Shown: positions 10,871 to 22,239 of the stretch, one piece after another
How positions within the stretch are numbered: position 1 is the stretch's first letter
Layout of the letters: the number at the start of each line of letters is the position of its first letter
Assembly (NCBI GenBank): GCA_944548615.1
Contig: OX155972.1
Location: 9,130,159-9,194,158 of the forward strand
Direction: 5' to 3'
Source of the DNA: Micropterix aruncella
Lineage: Eukaryota > Arthropoda > Insecta > Lepidoptera > Micropterigidae
Length of the DNA stretch: 64,000 nt
Position numbers and translations under genes: made by a program
Notes under the pieces: model-generated
Databases searched by the model: none
Seen by the model: the letters and a program-made list of their open reading frames with translations, nothing else
What the model was told of the DNA's origin: nothing

Positions 10871-11479
10871 ACTTCCTCCCCCCCCCTTTTCGCTTCCCTT
10901 TCCTTCCTTCCTCTCCTTCCTTTCCTCTGCGTTTATATTTAATTTAGTCATTTGTTTTACTTTATTTTATTATATGTTTTTTTTTCTAGTTTTCTGATTG
11001 TTTCTTTTTTATCATTTGTATTTTTCTTGTTCTTTTGTGATACAACATAATAAATATGTTATAAACTCAAACTATAGGTTAGCTGATAGATATAGCCGCA
11101 AGGCAATAAGATCGCCTTTTTTATTTAAGATAAAGAGTTTTTTATTTTTTTATTATTAGATACATTGGAGAAGATATATTCTGATGTCAATGTAGAAGAT
11201 ATATTCTCCTCACTATATTCATCACACTGATTCTGAATCTGTAAAAATCTTTGCTCTATTTCTATAAATAAATGAGATATAGGAGTTTAAGGCGACATGA
11301 GACCTCAGAAAAATATCCAAAATGAGCGGACATGCAAATAAATAGGCGGGGTCAATTTTGTAGGGTTTGACGAATAAAAATCCAGCGTTGACGAAGCGTC
11401 AGGCACAGATTCCACGTCCGATCGTGGCGGTGACCGGGCGCATACTAAACTTTCTATCGCAGCGCTAGCGCAGAATAAA

Positions 11480-12110
11480 AGTCTTTGCGCAGTGGTAGGA
11501 TAAGGGTGTTAATGGCAAAGCATATTTAGCGTATTCTCAGAGCGCTCTCTAGTTTTAACTAATTGTAATTAATTTAAGGCCTAAATAAAATATGTGGCTA
11601 AGCGCGACGCTAGAGAATTAACCAGTCAATATAATGAAATTAAAAGAAAACACTCACCGCTTACATTGTAGGAGTAATCGCTCCTGAAAGTTTTCAAAAT
11701 CAGTTTAACCCTTCAGGCCTCGGCCCCTCAGCCGATTTGACAAGTTGATGTCCCAAATTATGAAACTGTCTCACCGAAACATTAATTACTGCCAAACCAC
11801 TGTACCCATAATTAAAATAAAACATATTAACGTAATAAAACATAATAAAATAAAACAAATTAAATTAAAATAAAATTAAAACGGGGCCGTCACGCTGAAT
11901 CGTGTTGTGGCCGATATCGGCTAGGGGTTAAAGCCTTAATGTCCAAGGCAATGAGCAACTTTTTTGAGTCTAAATTGTAAATTGGTTCCTTTATCAAGGG
12001 ATTCGCTCAGAAGCTTTTTAAAATAAATGCTTATATTTAAAAAAAAAAAATTAAGTTCTTCAGATATGGTCGTTCTCAGGTATCATACCACCTTAAAGAA
12101 GTACCAAATT
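11480..12110. repeat. Dispersed repeat R (copy 2), carrying a TTAA insertion
   Basis: Homologous to 2646-3010. It is interrupted at 11705-11931 by a MITE whose target TTAA is intact in copy 1. The matching flanks are 'cgcttacattgtaggagtaa' on the left and 'ttaatgtccaaggcaatg' on the right. Confidence 0.8.
11705..11931. mobile_element. piggyBac-like MITE, 227 bp
   Basis: TTAA direct repeats bound CCCTTCAGGCCTCGGCC on the left and GGCCGATATCGGCTAGGGG on the right. The empty site at 2830-2833 proves TTAA-specific insertion. A second copy is at 36244-36508. Non-coding. Confidence 0.9.
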
Positions 12111-12174
12111 TCGCTAGAACTCGATAGATTTCATTTTCGGTAGATAGAAAACTATATTTTGGTAGATTAAGTTT

Positions 12175-13587
12175 TTAACCCCTTCTGTCGCGAAGTAAAA
12201 ACTCACCTATCACTTTTGCGCGCGACATATTCGGGCAAAAAATCGACGCGAGTCAACGGCCTTGAGAAAAACGATCATAACTTATAAACCACTAAACGGA
12301 TTTAAAAAAGATAAAGAGAAAAATGATCACATTGAAATTTGACATATAAAACATTATAACCTTATCTCGTAAAACAATTAAGATAATAATGAATAAATAT
12401 TACAAAATTGGCAAACTGAAAAAACTCGCCTATAAAATAATTTCGATTTTTTTGTCACAAAATACGTAAAATATGCAAAAATTGTAAATACAGTTATGTT
12501 CTTTATTAAATGCTTTACCAAAACGATATTTTTTTTTTACTTATTTGCATACAAAAATATTTATTTATTCAGCCAAGAAAAATTTTATGTATTCTCGTAA
12601 AAAAAATTTTTTTTATTTTTAATTTGTGACTACTTATGGTATTTTTTTATATGAAATTCTTTCAAAATAACTTTATTACTACATCACACTTCTTAGAAAT
12701 CACACCAGAACTTTGAGCTTTGTCTGATATTATAGAAAAATCTAAAGTTTTGAGAGTTTCCGCGTCCGAACTTAATAATAAACTTTGAATGCTCATATTA
12801 TTAAATTCGTTAGATTTTTTCAATTATATTGTCTTATCATAGACTTATTATATGTCTAATAACTAATTACTATACTCCAAAGAGTCACATTTCATCGAAA
12901 AACTATGGAAAATCGCACTTTATTCTCTCATAGTAATTATCAAAACAAGTTTCTTTGCGCGATTCATTTTACAAAACAAGATATAATTTTCAAAATACGC
13001 CTAATTATGTGATAACTTAGGATGTAAATGAAGCAATACTTATTTTGTTAGTAAATTAAAGCGACATTACGTCATATTTCGCAATATATCGGGATATTTC
13101 ATAAACATTACAAAATAATAACAACCATTTTTTCGCGAGCTGTTTGTTGTCGCCGAAGTGTTTTCTTTAAAAATTCGTGAAAAACAGCAAATGGACTATC
13201 TCAATTGACTAATCCTCATGCCTAAACTACTTAAAAATGCAAATTACTCACTGTTCTCCAGTAAATGGCACAAAACACTGCACAAAACACTGTTTTTATC
13301 AACCATTTCGCGGAACTATACGCGGCCGCGGCGGTGGCCGATGGACACTGCCGTTTTGACGTCTATGCTGACTTTTTAAATCGCCGTTCGATATTGCCAC
13401 ACAGAAATCTTGAATTAAAGATATTTTGGCCATATCGTTGCGCCGTCAGAAAGCATATAGTACGACGTTTCGAATCGTAAATTGCATTTTTCGCAGCGGC
13501 GAGCGCTTTGTCCGGTAGCGGACATTACGGGCTTTAGGCGGCCGACATAAATGTCCCCAATGGGATGTTACGTGCTGAGCGGGTTAA
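12175..13587 (+). mobile_element. 1.4-kb TTAA element, copy 1
   Basis: It runs from TTAACCCCTTCTGTCGCGAAG to GTGCTGAGCGGGTTAA (1413 bp). It is about 90% alike, by eye, to 16671-18102 (reverse) and 23571-24997 (forward). No transposase ORF is visible; the 71-codon ORF at 13265-13480 has a counterpart in the third copy but with a different reading, so it is not convincing as a gene. It abuts the 5' end of the LINE at 13588. Confidence 0.9.
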
Positions 13588-16500
13588 AAACAATTCATAA
13601 ACACCTATGTGGCTGTACTTTAGTAAACCAAACATTACGGTTTTTTTGCAATCTTTAGATAAATTATTACAAAAATATAGCAGGGATTTAAATGTTTTAA
13701 TTATCGGGGATCTCAATATTAATATACTAAGTGAAAACGACAAACAAATAGACGATTATTTAAATTTATTGGCTCATTATGGCCTAGGTGTAGCAATTGA
13801 CAAGCCCACGAGAGTTGACGGAGATCGTCAAAGTTGCTTAGACCACTTCATGGTTAAATCTAAATATGAGATGAGACCATTTGTACTTCAGTGTTCTATT
13901 ACAGATGACTATGCCACCGGAATCTGCATATCAAAACAAATTAGAAAAAAACCGCCCAGATATATTACAAAACGTATTACAGATAAGAATATGTTCGTAG
14001 AAAATATAAAATCAATTGATTGGGAACTAATAATCCATGAATCTGATCCAAATAAGGCAGCTCGCAATTTCTTAGGTCTAATTACTGAAGGAATAAAATG
14101 CGCAACGACTGAGAAGGTCATTAAAATAAGCAGATCCCAGATAAAAATTAAACCATGGATCACAGACGGTCTTGTTTCATGTATTAAGAAACGCGACAGA
14201 CTTCATAGGAAAACCAGAGAAAGTCCAAATGATATTCAGTTGAAAAATCATTATAAAAGCTATCGTAATATATGCAAAAAAATAATCGAGAAAACGAAAA
14301 CAAATTACTATAAAGAAGTTATTAAAGAAGTAAATGGCGATCAAAAAAAAACTTGGAGTATTATAAAAGAAATTGCATATGGTAAAACTCAGCGTCACAA
14401 AATAACATCTATCAATATTAAAGGGGATATAAAACACGTAGAGGAACATCCTGCAGAAATTCTCAATTACACAAACGACTTTTTTAGTAACATTGGACAA
14501 AACCTGGCCGTAAATATATTGTCAAACCTTAAAACAACTGAGTCCGCTCTAGCTGATAATTTTAATGTACGAGCCAATAAGAGCTCGGCCATATCCCACG
14601 AGGAAGTACATCGGCATGACACCAGGAATAAAACCCTGTATCTCCAACCGTTCGTAGCACGTACTGCCAAGTTCCAGGCGACTAGTCGATACTTAGGCCT
14701 CAAACTTTTCAATAAATTGCCCGAAAGATTAAAAGAAATTAAAAACATCGATATTTTCAAGAGATCCATCCGAGTCTATCTGCTTAAAATCAACATGTAT
14801 GCCCATAACGACTTCTTAAAATATTTTGAAAATACATAGCATCGTATCTACCCATTTAATCTAATACATATTATTTACCGTTAATTGTTTTGTTGTAAAC
14901 TGTTATCATATAGTCTATGTTTTCGTAAATTGGTAAGTTTAAAACTATATATTGTATATCATCTCTTGTCTAAATTGAGTAACTAATTTAAGATTAATTA
15001 CTGTCATTCCTACACAATTGTATGGTTGTATTGGAAATAAATACCTTTTACTTTTTTTTTTACTTTTTTTAATAGCCAAACTTCATTTAATTTTGAATTC
15101 ACTCCAGTCGATATCAAAGAAGTCTGTCAAATATTAAGTGACCTCAAGGACGATTCGGCCCCGGGTCAAGATGGAATTCAAGTGGCCATGCTTAAAACGG
15201 TGCCTAGCTTTATTTCTGGCCCTCTTACGCACATCATAAACAGGAGCTTCGAAAGCGGAATTTTCCCGGAGTGTTTAAAATATGCCAGAGTTACCCCAAT
15301 ATTTAAATCTGGGGACGAGGAAGACATTAGTAATTATCGCCCGATCTCCCTGTTGAGTGTAGTATCAAAAGTGATTGAGAAAGTGGCCAAATCTAGGCTT
15401 ATGCACCACCTGGAATCTGCGAACTTACTATCAAACAATCAATATGGCTTTAGACAAGGTCGGGGAGCAAACGAGGCCATAAGTTCGGTTACAGAACCTA
15501 TTGCCAAAAAACTTGACGAAAAGAAAAAAGTACTTGGTATTTTCCTCGACCTGTTCTAAAGCCTTTGATACAGTCTCTCACACAATCCTAATAAGAAAGC
15601 TTCACCTTTTTGGTATTTCTGGTAAAGCTAATGAGTGGCTCGAAAGTTTTCTTATAACAGGTCACAGATCACTGCGATAGGGGATCAGGAAAGCAATAAA
15701 CATAATGTTTTATATGGGGTGCCGCAGGGCAGCGTATTGGGTCCTTTACTCTTTCTGATGTATGTCAACGATTTATGTGATATGACACTTGAAGGTAAAG
15801 GAGCCATAATCTCATTTGCAGATGACACCGCTGTCATAATTGAGGCAGATACTTGGGATGAAGCGTTTACAGACGCGCAATGCTCCCTGAACAGTATTAA
15901 AACATGGCTTGATCGACATATATTGACACTCAATATCTCGAAGACGAAGTACCTAGCATTTTCACTCAGACCCAACCTAACCTCCAACGTATTACCCTTA
16001 AAAATTCACCAATTTAACTGCAGTGTATCTTCAACCCAGAATAGTCGCAAATGTGAGCATATAAATATTGAAAAAAAATAGACATTTAGGCATAGAAATA
16101 GATTCCAAACTAAATTGGGAATTCCAAATAAAATCGCTTACGGCGCGAACGAGGAAATACTGTACGTGTTCCGCGAACTTAGGAATGTACTGAGTAAAGA
16201 AACACTGCGAATGGTGTATATGGCTCTTGGTCAAAGTATATGGGTGCATGGAATTATAGCGTGGGGCTCATGTACAAAAACAACAATGGACCGACTATTA
16301 AAAGCACAAAAGTTACTAATAAGAGTCATAAACAAAAAGCCTCCTCGGTACAGTTCAAACCAGCTCTTTGCGGAGTTTAAGGTTTTGGATATCTGCCAGC
16401 TATTTATTAAGCAGTGCCTTGTAAGCTTTCACAAAACTAAAGAGTACAGAGCAAGAAGTCAACAATTGTACTTAACGAGAAATGCTGGTAAGGAATTTTT

Positions 16501-16670
16501 CACAATTCCAAAGGTTAAAAGCACATTTGCCCGAAGACAATGTTTTTTTATCGCCCCGAAAGTTTATAACTCACTATGTGAAACCACGAAAAACGTGAAA
16601 AATTATGTAACTTTTAAAGGTAAAGTAAAAAACTGGCTTCTAGATATTGGGCGTTCAAAAACTAAAGACC
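13588..16670 (+). pseudogene. jockey/CR1-like LINE ORF2 (endonuclease-RT), broken
   Basis: 5' truncated: the first part keeps the end of an APE-type endonuclease (VLIIGDLNINIL, LDHFMV). Then come a linker, the reverse transcriptase (ISNYRPISLLSVVSKV; YGVPQGSVLGPLLF; FADD at 15815-15826) and the C-terminal region (AQKLLIRVINKKPPRY). Frameshifts occur at about 15556, 15660 and 16075. A foreign LINE 3' end is inserted at about 14572-15078. The 3' UTR is displaced by the TTAA element at 16671-18102 and resumes at 18103. Confidence 0.9.
14572..15078 (+). mobile_element. LINE 3' end inserted inside another LINE
   Basis: From about 14575 the reading frame switches to the C-terminus of a different LINE family (HRHDTRNKTLYLQPF ... 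LGLKLFNKLPERLKEI), stops at 14839, and is followed by a 3' UTR ending in T-rich sequence near 15075. AGCCAA occurs at both edges and may be the TSD. The host LINE resumes with FEFTPVDIKEVCQIL. The single long ORF 13607-14839 is therefore a chance fusion of two elements. Confidence 0.75.
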
Positions 16671-18102
16671 TTACCCCTCAAGCACGTAACATCCATTTGG
16701 GGACATGTATGGCGGCCGCCTAACAATCCGTAACATCCGATTTTGGATATCGCGCTCGCCGCTGCGAAAAATGCAATTTACGATTCGAATCGTCGTACTT
16801 TAATGCTTTCTGACCGCGGGACGACATGGCCAAATAATCTTTCATTCGCCGGCCAACGACGATAACATCGACCGCCGATTTAAAAACTCAGCATTAGACG
16901 TCAAAACAGCAGTGTCGATCGGCCCCCCCGCGGCGGCGTATAGGTTCCGCGAAGTGTTTGTTTTGTGAAGTGTTTTGTGGATATAAGTGCAGTGTATACC
17001 GGATAAAAGTAAGTAATTTCCCTTTTTAAGTAGTTTAGCCATTAGGATTATTCAATTTCCACAATCAATTTGCTGTTTTTCACGAATTTTCGAAGAAAAC
17101 ACTTTGTCAACAATGGCCAACAATGTGAAAAAATGGCCGTTTTTATTTTGTAATGTTTGTGAAATATCCCTATATATCGCGAAACATGACGTAATGTCGC
17201 TTTAATTTACTAATAAAATAGGTATTGCTTCATTTACATCCTAAGTTATCACATAATTAGGCGTATTTTGAACATTATATGTTGTTTTTCTAATATGGCT
17301 CGCGAAAATGAAACTTGTTTTGATAATTACTATGAGAGAAAAAAGTGCGATTTTCCATAGTTTTTCGATGAAATGTGACTCTTTGGAGTATAGTAATTAG
17401 TTATTAGACATATAATAAGTCTATGATAAGACAATATAATTGAAAAAATCTAACGAATTTTATATTATGGGCATTCAAAGTTTATTATTAGGTTCGAACG
17501 CGGAAACTCTCAAAACTTAAGATTTTTCTATAATATCAGACAAAGGTCAAAGTTCTGGTGTGATTTCTAAGAAGAAGTGATGTAGTAATAAAGTTATTTT
17601 GAAAGAATTTCATATAAAAAAATACCATAAGTAGTCACAAATTAAAAATAAAAAAAATTTTTTTTTACGAGAATAAATAAAAATTTTCTTGGCTGAATAA
17701 ATAAATATTTTTTCCGTATTTTTGTATGCAAATAAGTAAAAAAAAAATATCGTTTTGGTAAAGCATTTAATAAAGAACATAACTGTATTTACAATTTTTG
17801 ATATTTACAAAAACTGTATTTACAAAAAAATCGAAATGATTTTATAGGCGAGTTTTTTTCAGTTTGCCAATTTTGTAATATTTATTCATTATTATCTTAA
17901 TTGTTTTACGAGATAAGGTTATAATGTTTTATATGTCAAATTTCAATGCGATCATTTTTCTCTTTATCTTTTTTTATTCCGTTTAGTGGTTTATAAGTTA
18001 TGATCGTTTTTCTCAAGGCCGTTGACTCGCGTCGATTTTTTGCGCGCGAAATGTCGCGCGCAAAAGTGATAGGTGTTTTTACCTCGCAACGTGAGGGGTT
18101 AA
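16671..18102 (-). mobile_element. 1.4-kb TTAA element, copy 2
   Basis: Reverse-oriented, from TTACCCCTCAAGCACG (first TTAA mutated to TTAC) to CGTGAGGGGTTAA, 1432 bp. It splits the 3' UTR of the LINE; the uninterrupted sequence survives at about 7706-7730. No transposase. Confidence 0.9.
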
Positions 18103-18601
18103 TACTGTAGGGTGAATATTTAAAAAAATATGTATTTGTAAAATTGTGCAATATTACATATCATTTTCTTAAACATATATACTAGAATGTAGTGTTTATT
18201 CATATATTTGTATATATTATTACTTATTTTCCACTTAAATTTATTGTATATAATGTAAAGTTTACTTTACTTTTAGCCCTTAATTGCATACATATATATT
18301 TATTTTTTCTACTTTAAATTTTACTTTAATTTGTGTAAACAACACATTTGTTAGATTTAGAAATATTTAAAATTGATCACCTTCGTCAGTTCGCGAGTTA
18401 CAAAAATACAGTTGGTATAACACAGCACAGCCAGAGACAGACCTTCTAGGTCTAGTTGGTTGTGCGATTTCGCCTCATTCGGATATGCTAGCATATTTAT
18501 ATGCATAGAGCTATGTTTTTCGCTATAATAATGTTTGTTCTTAATTATTCCTCATGTACAACAGTATGCATGTCCTTGTATTTTTTTGTTCTTGTACGTT
18601 A

Positions 18602-18640
<39 letters not shown>
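18103..18640 (+). mobile_element. LINE 3' UTR, continuation
   Basis: Continues the LINE of 13588-16670 after the TTAA element. It matches 7717-8125 and ends in an (AAAT)n tail at 18600-18640. Confidence 0.8.
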
Positions 18641-18654
18641 ACTTTACGTTACTT

Positions 18655-18885
18655 TTTTTTTTAAACTGCGATTTGCGCATCTCAAATTCTATGGCTTCGA
18701 AGGGGGAGTGAATGGGTGGCAAGGTGAACGCTCACATGTGGCAAGACAGCTGTCCTAAACCTACCACAGCCGGTTCGTAAGTCCGGAATCCACTGCTCAC
18801 CCCCCAGAAGTGTAAAAAATTGTATTATGATGGGCCCGACTCCGGTCGGTGAATTCCATGGCAGCTCCGTTTGTATTTATTATTA
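18655..18885 (+). repeat. LINE 3' fragment, nuclease-domain family
   Basis: This is the forward-strand counterpart of 6928-7150: 'ctatggcttcgaagggggag', 'acagctgtcctaaacctacc', 'tgaattccatggcagctcc', ending GTTTGTATTTATT. Only the end of the ORF and the 3' UTR remain. Confidence 0.8.
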
Positions 18886-19687
18886 AACCCCTTTTTGGCG
18901 GTAGGCTGTTAGTATTTAAAAAAAAAGGCAGTCAGCTGAACTGCATATATTCCTCCATATTTTACAAAAACTTCTATTTTTTGTTTTGTCCTATACAGCG
19001 TTTTTGACAGCTGACATTTTTATTAGGGTTGCAAGAAAAATATCAAATAAAAATTCACAATTGTTATAATCTTAGTCTAAATAATTTCTACGATTTTCTA
19101 GGGAGTTAATTACCAAAACAATAAAACTATATTTTTGATCATAAATTCGGCCGGCTGATTGCTGTGATATCATCGGATGCTATGGCGATAATAGGTTGCC
19201 AAAAAAATGACAGACAGGACGATTGATTTTATAGCGAGTGAGAAGGCCGAAATGTAAAGAAGATAGTTTAAAGCTGTATGGAGCATTTTTTTTAATGATT
19301 TAATTGCTTGTGCATCGCTCACTGGCTTGTGCGGGTGAGTACCATTTGAAATTTTGTGTTTGGTACCCTGTTTGGCAATGGCAAAAAAGTATATGTGCTT
19401 TTTCTAATGTTTGTTCTAGAAAAGTTCTCTGGGCAACTATTTTAGACCTTAATTTTGTCTCCGCCTATTTTATCGTTGCTACAACTTATATAAGATGTTC
19501 ATTCGTTTGGTCGTTTGTTGACGTGTCCAGGCCAGCACCCGGATTCTGAAGCGACGATACGATACACGATTGTCGTCACTCGACGATATTTGTGATTGTG
19601 GAACCGATTTGACAGTCCTACAATCGTCAGAAGTGAGGTTAGGATAGACGACAGCATATGAGGTCTCTTTTGCAAGTCATTGCTCTA
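18886..19687. other. Intron E-F, unassigned part
   Basis: No convincing exon, RNA or repeat boundary. An 81-codon ORF at 19304-19549 has no family signature. Confidence 0.4.
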
Positions 19688-19770
19688 GGACAGTGGTTCT
19701 CAAACTTATTTGATCTACCGCCCACTTTGAAAATCAATTATTTTTCAGCGCCCCCCTATTTTTTTTTACT
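19688..19770 (+). mobile_element. hAT-like terminal fragment
   Basis: CAGTGGTTCTCAAACTTATT followed by CCGCCCACTTTGAAAATC resembles hAT inverted-repeat ends. No partner end was located. Confidence 0.35.
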
Positions 19771-19779
19771 TTACAACAT

Positions 19780-20287
19780 GAGTCATCTTATGACTGCTGT
19801 CTTGCTACATGTTAACGTTGGCCTTACCACATATTCACTCCCCGTTCGAAGCCATAGAATTTCAGATGTGGAAATCACGGTTTGAGATATTTTTTCTAAG
19901 AAGGAGTTAATTATTTTTCTAGAGAGACTAAGACCTTTAAAGAGGTGAAACAGAGATTTGGCTGGCAGGCCACAAGCGCCAACTTCCACCGCATGAAGGT
20001 GAACAGTGAAGCCGTTCCGGGTGACGGCATTTGCGAGATCATGGTATTTATTTAATTTGTACTCATGGTCTTTTGGGATATTTGATTCTCATGGAACAGT
20101 TAATTCTACGATAAGGGCCATCTTCCGAGATAGAGAGTAAAGAGTTATATCTGGACGCAGGGCTGTGCATCCGAGACTTTCAGGGAATTTATACTGCTTA
20201 GAGACAGAATCGACCTCCAGAATCCAATCTGAAGCTTTCTCGATTATTGAGAAAGGTTTTGTAGTAAAATGTTATTTGCCTTAGAGG
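19780..20287 (-). pseudogene. LINE nuclease-domain fragment
   Basis: Reverse-strand coding remnant of the same domain as 7082-7594 (VEVGACGLPAKSLFHLF ... LWLRTGSEYVV). Frameshifts occur beyond 19989. A TTAA element inserted at 20288 truncates it. Confidence 0.7.
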
Positions 20288-20600
20288 TTAACCCGTTGAG
20301 TATGAGTCAACCAAATCTGGTCGCGAAACAATTATCCGTTGAGTACGAGTCGACCAAATCTGGTCGCGCGTTTTTTTCACTTCTTTGACGTTCTCATATT
20401 TATTCATAATTATCTAATTGTTTTACAAAATGATATTTCAATATTCTATATTCGAAATTTCAATGCAATCATTGTGCAGTTGTTCTTTTTATGATTGGTG
20501 TAGTAGTTTCGTAGTTATAGTACTTTAAGTCGATGTCGCCGAAAATCCTGCAAAAGAGACAGATGCATCCATGAAAATACCCATTTACTCCAAGGGTTAA
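20288..20600 (-). mobile_element. piggyBac-like MITE, 313 bp
   Basis: TTAA direct repeats; ends CCCGTTGAGTATGAG and ACTCCAAGGG. Near-identical copies lie at 34579-34895 (same orientation) and 29027-29340 (opposite). A tandemly repeated 'gag(t)tcgaccaaatctggtcgcg' motif occurs next to the left end. Non-coding. Confidence 0.9.
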
Positions 20601-20744
20601 GGTAAATCATGTAATATCAATTCAAGTATTCATACCAACCGGCTTATTTTTATAAAAAAATGAAATCCTGCATTTATTGTCCCATCAGTCTTTTTGAAAA
20701 CGATAGAGGTTTCATTGTGCTGTAATAATTTTGTTTGTTTATAG

Positions 20745-20886
20745 GACTATCGAATTCCACCTCCACCTATGCCTCCTTTAATGTCATCAACGCCGATGGT
20801 CCATCAAATGCCACTGGGAAACAACCCTACGGACATCATGGAAAGCGTGGACATGGACTTATCCGAGGATGAGGATATGAGATCAG
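20745..20886 (+). CDS. Gene 1 exon F, proline/methionine-rich with acidic cluster
   Basis: Acceptor TTTGTTTATAG, donor AGATCAG|GTTTGA; 142 nt, phase 0 start, phase 1 end. It encodes DYRIPPPPMPPLMSSTPMVH and then an acidic cluster (MESVDMDLSEDEDM). The opening Asp-Tyr-Arg is a shortened version of the DHR motif. A serine inside the acidic run would suit casein kinase 2, but that is inference. A SINE-like element sits only 100 bases downstream in the intron. Confidence 0.85.
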
Positions 20887-20986
20887 GTTTGAGAATAGTA
20901 GAATACTCTTCCACCCTCCTTTGAAATCCGTTTCAACCGTTGATGCTCGGTGGTAGATGGTCTGGCATTAACTGTCACAACCAGCA

Positions 20987-21658
20987 GGGAATTAATGGGC
21001 CCTTGCTGAGTTGGCCACGAAGACTTATTCTGTTCAGGGCTGGTCACACTCACGGGTCAACACCTATCCGACGGCCTCCACACATGAAGTGTGAGCCTGG
21101 GTAGGACTCTGGCCTTATGGTCAGTTTCCCCTAGGAATCAACCTTCTGGCGCTCCTGGACGGTCTGCGCACCGTGCGGCGTAAGCCAATCGACTGTGCAC
21201 TCTGACTAACAGTCGGGGGAGTCTGGAAGCAGTACTGTTTCCTATAGAGCGGGGGTGGTTGCGGACCTTACGGCGACTGCTCTTGAAATGACCATCGGCC
21301 ATCCGATCCTGGGTGAACAGCAGGGCAAAGGACGCCGTGGTCCGCGATAGATTCGGTAAACACCGTTTCACCGCTTCGTAAGGGAGAGGACCGCGCAAGC
21401 GACCTCGAACTCGTAACCAATCGAGAGACCGGAGTAATCTGGTCACAATTGGAAGTAAGGGCGTGAGTGTCGGCCCGCCGGGTAACATTCCTGGCTATCT
21501 CGCGGTTAAGGCGTTGGCCTCTTACGGGCTTGTGGCGTAGCTAGACGGTGGACTGTTTCGTCCTCAAGTCTTCTACGCTCACTCCAGGGTGATAGAACGA
21601 CTAATCGTTAAAACTTCCTGAGGTGACGGGCTCGCCCGCTGTAGTCGACAACCCAAGT
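20987..21658. mobile_element. SINE-like 670-bp family, copy with 14-bp TSD
   Basis: This is the clearest copy. TGTCACAACCAGCA is present at 20973-20986 and again at 21659-21672. The element starts GGGAATTAATGGGCCC and ends CGACAACCCAAGT. The long TSD points to target-primed reverse transcription, not a cut-and-paste transposase. The minus-strand ORF 21488-21138 has 116 codons, the same length as in copy 9926. Confidence 0.9.
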
Positions 21659-21918
21659 TGTCACAACCAGCACCATCTTCATTAAGTCTGTATAACTGCA
21701 GACGTGTGCCCCCAACCAGTAGCCTCGCTCTCTGGAGCTATTCAGAGAATAGTTCATGTGTCCTCTAGAAGTGATATGACTACCCTGGACAATGGCGGCT
21801 GCAACGTCGCCGAGGCGTTAAGTGATACAAATTTCACGCGGTAAATTCGTTTCATCATATTTATAATATCAAACAACTGCGATAGTCTTCGATTTCATTT
21901 CATGTATTTTGTTTTCAG

Positions 21919-22067
21919 ATATGCATTTTGGTATGCAGCATGGTCCAAACTTCTCGCTGCCGCCGCCACCGCCTTTCGAGCAGTACGGCCAGCATAGGAA
22001 TATGCCCAATTTGGCTGAGGAAGAACCCGTGAGGCCCCCAAACAGACAATTCATGAGCAACAATAAG
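21919..22067 (+). CDS. Gene 1 exon G
   Basis: Acceptor TTGTTTTCAG, donor AATAAG|GTAATG; 149 nt, phase 1 start, phase 0 end. It encodes (D)MHFGMQHGPNFSLPPPPPFE and ends PPNRQFMSNNK. The splice G|AT restores an Asp, as at exon E. It joins the terminal exon at 26018 in phase 0. Confidence 0.85.
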
Positions 22068-22239
22068 GTAATGCCTTGTATTGATGAAAAGGGATCTCTA
22101 TAGGATCTATTTGATACTTTTTTGGTCTGCTATACATTTAGGCCAGTAGATGGCCTTAACTTTTATACCTAGTACATTCATAAGTTCTGTCACACCACTG
22201 AGCGCAACCACTGTAAGAGAACCATTGAAAGCATCCACT

